From NCBI GenBank assembly GCA_043748985.1, contig JAYVEG010000125.1, forward strand, positions 1 to 14,284: 14,284 bases of DNA, given 5' to 3'. The stretch is from JBBROS01 sp043748985 (GTDB taxonomy: Bacteria; Pseudomonadota; Alphaproteobacteria; Acetobacterales; Acetobacteraceae). The translations under genes and the position numbers were made by a program. The notes beneath the pieces are model-generated. The model was not told where the DNA came from. It did not search any database and saw nothing but the letters and a program-made list of their open reading frames with translations. Below are positions 14,200 to 14,284 of the stretch, in pieces; the stretch's first letter is position 1; each line of letters opens with the position of its first letter.

Positions 14200-14284
14200 A
14201 TGCGCCGCCGCCTCGCACTGCTGCTTCTGGCCGCGACCGCCGCAGCGCCCGTTCTCGCCGCAGCCCCCGCGAAAGCCCAAATCA
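14200..14284 (+). CDS. Start of an exported protein of unknown function, cut by window edge
   Basis: Only the first 28 codons are present. They encode a textbook signal peptide: three arginines after the initiator methionine, a Leu/Ala-rich core (LALLLLAATAAAPVLA) and a likely cleavage site after AKA at about residue 26. GGGGA at 14188-14192 lies seven bases before the ATG, and a candidate promoter lies just upstream. Diverging from the ThDP enzyme gene, it could encode a solute-binding protein or another periplasmic protein, but nothing in the visible part decides this. Confidence 0.6.
   Translation, partial: MRRRLALLLLAATAAAPVLAAAPAKAQI

Noticed and set aside
1..14284. Mobile element, CRISPR array, tRNA or phage genes
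   Set aside because: No transposase, integrase, terminal inverted repeats, spacer arrays or cloverleaf-like segments were found on reading both strands.

Overview
The window is high-GC DNA with dense, mostly adjacent genes. The TRAP transporter with a twin-arginine-like receptor, the orphan peptide-type binding protein, PobA, a COG0028-type ThDP enzyme and GTG/TTG starts all point to an alphaproteobacterium, probably in Rhodospirillales/Acetobacteraceae. That placement is inferred from gene content and composition, not from a marker gene. No rRNA, tRNA, CRISPR array, insertion sequence or attachment site was seen, and no stretch longer than 300 bases lacks a gene.

Left part (1-3876): a leftward metN-like ABC ATPase is cut by the window edge. 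It diverges, across a 129-bp control region, from a compact rightward TRAP operon of three genes: dctP (periplasmic receptor), dctQ (small membrane subunit) and dctM (large membrane subunit). The operon should import an organic acid, but the substrate cannot be read from the sequence.

Middle (3916-6716): a leftward three-gene transcription unit encodes a solute-binding protein of the oligopeptide family with no permease or ATPase beside it, a CrcB/Fluc fluoride channel that starts with TTG directly behind the previous stop codon, and a lipoprotein alpha/beta-hydrolase overlapping crcB by 10 bases. A plausible sigma-70-like promoter lies at 6743-6771.

Centre (6838-10548): one 3.7-kb gene encodes a 1236-residue protein with four parts: five tandem repeats of about 38 residues, a WbsX/GH99-like domain, a GT4-like glycosyltransferase and a GT2-like glycosyltransferase. 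It looks like a self-contained glycan-assembly polypeptide. No other polysaccharide gene is visible nearby.

Right part (10622-14284): a rightward gene for an exported carboxymuconolactone-decarboxylase-family protein ends one base from the stop codon of a convergent pobA (4-hydroxybenzoate 3-monooxygenase). Upstream of pobA on the same strand is a ThDP-dependent enzyme of the acetolactate synthase/benzoylformate decarboxylase superfamily. PobA makes protocatechuate, and the CMD family includes a later protocatechuate-pathway enzyme, so the block suggests aromatic-acid metabolism. The exported CMD protein and the unassigned ThDP enzyme are not standard pathway members, however. At the right edge a new rightward gene begins with a signal peptide, behind a perfect TTGACA hexamer flanked by a 10-bp direct repeat.
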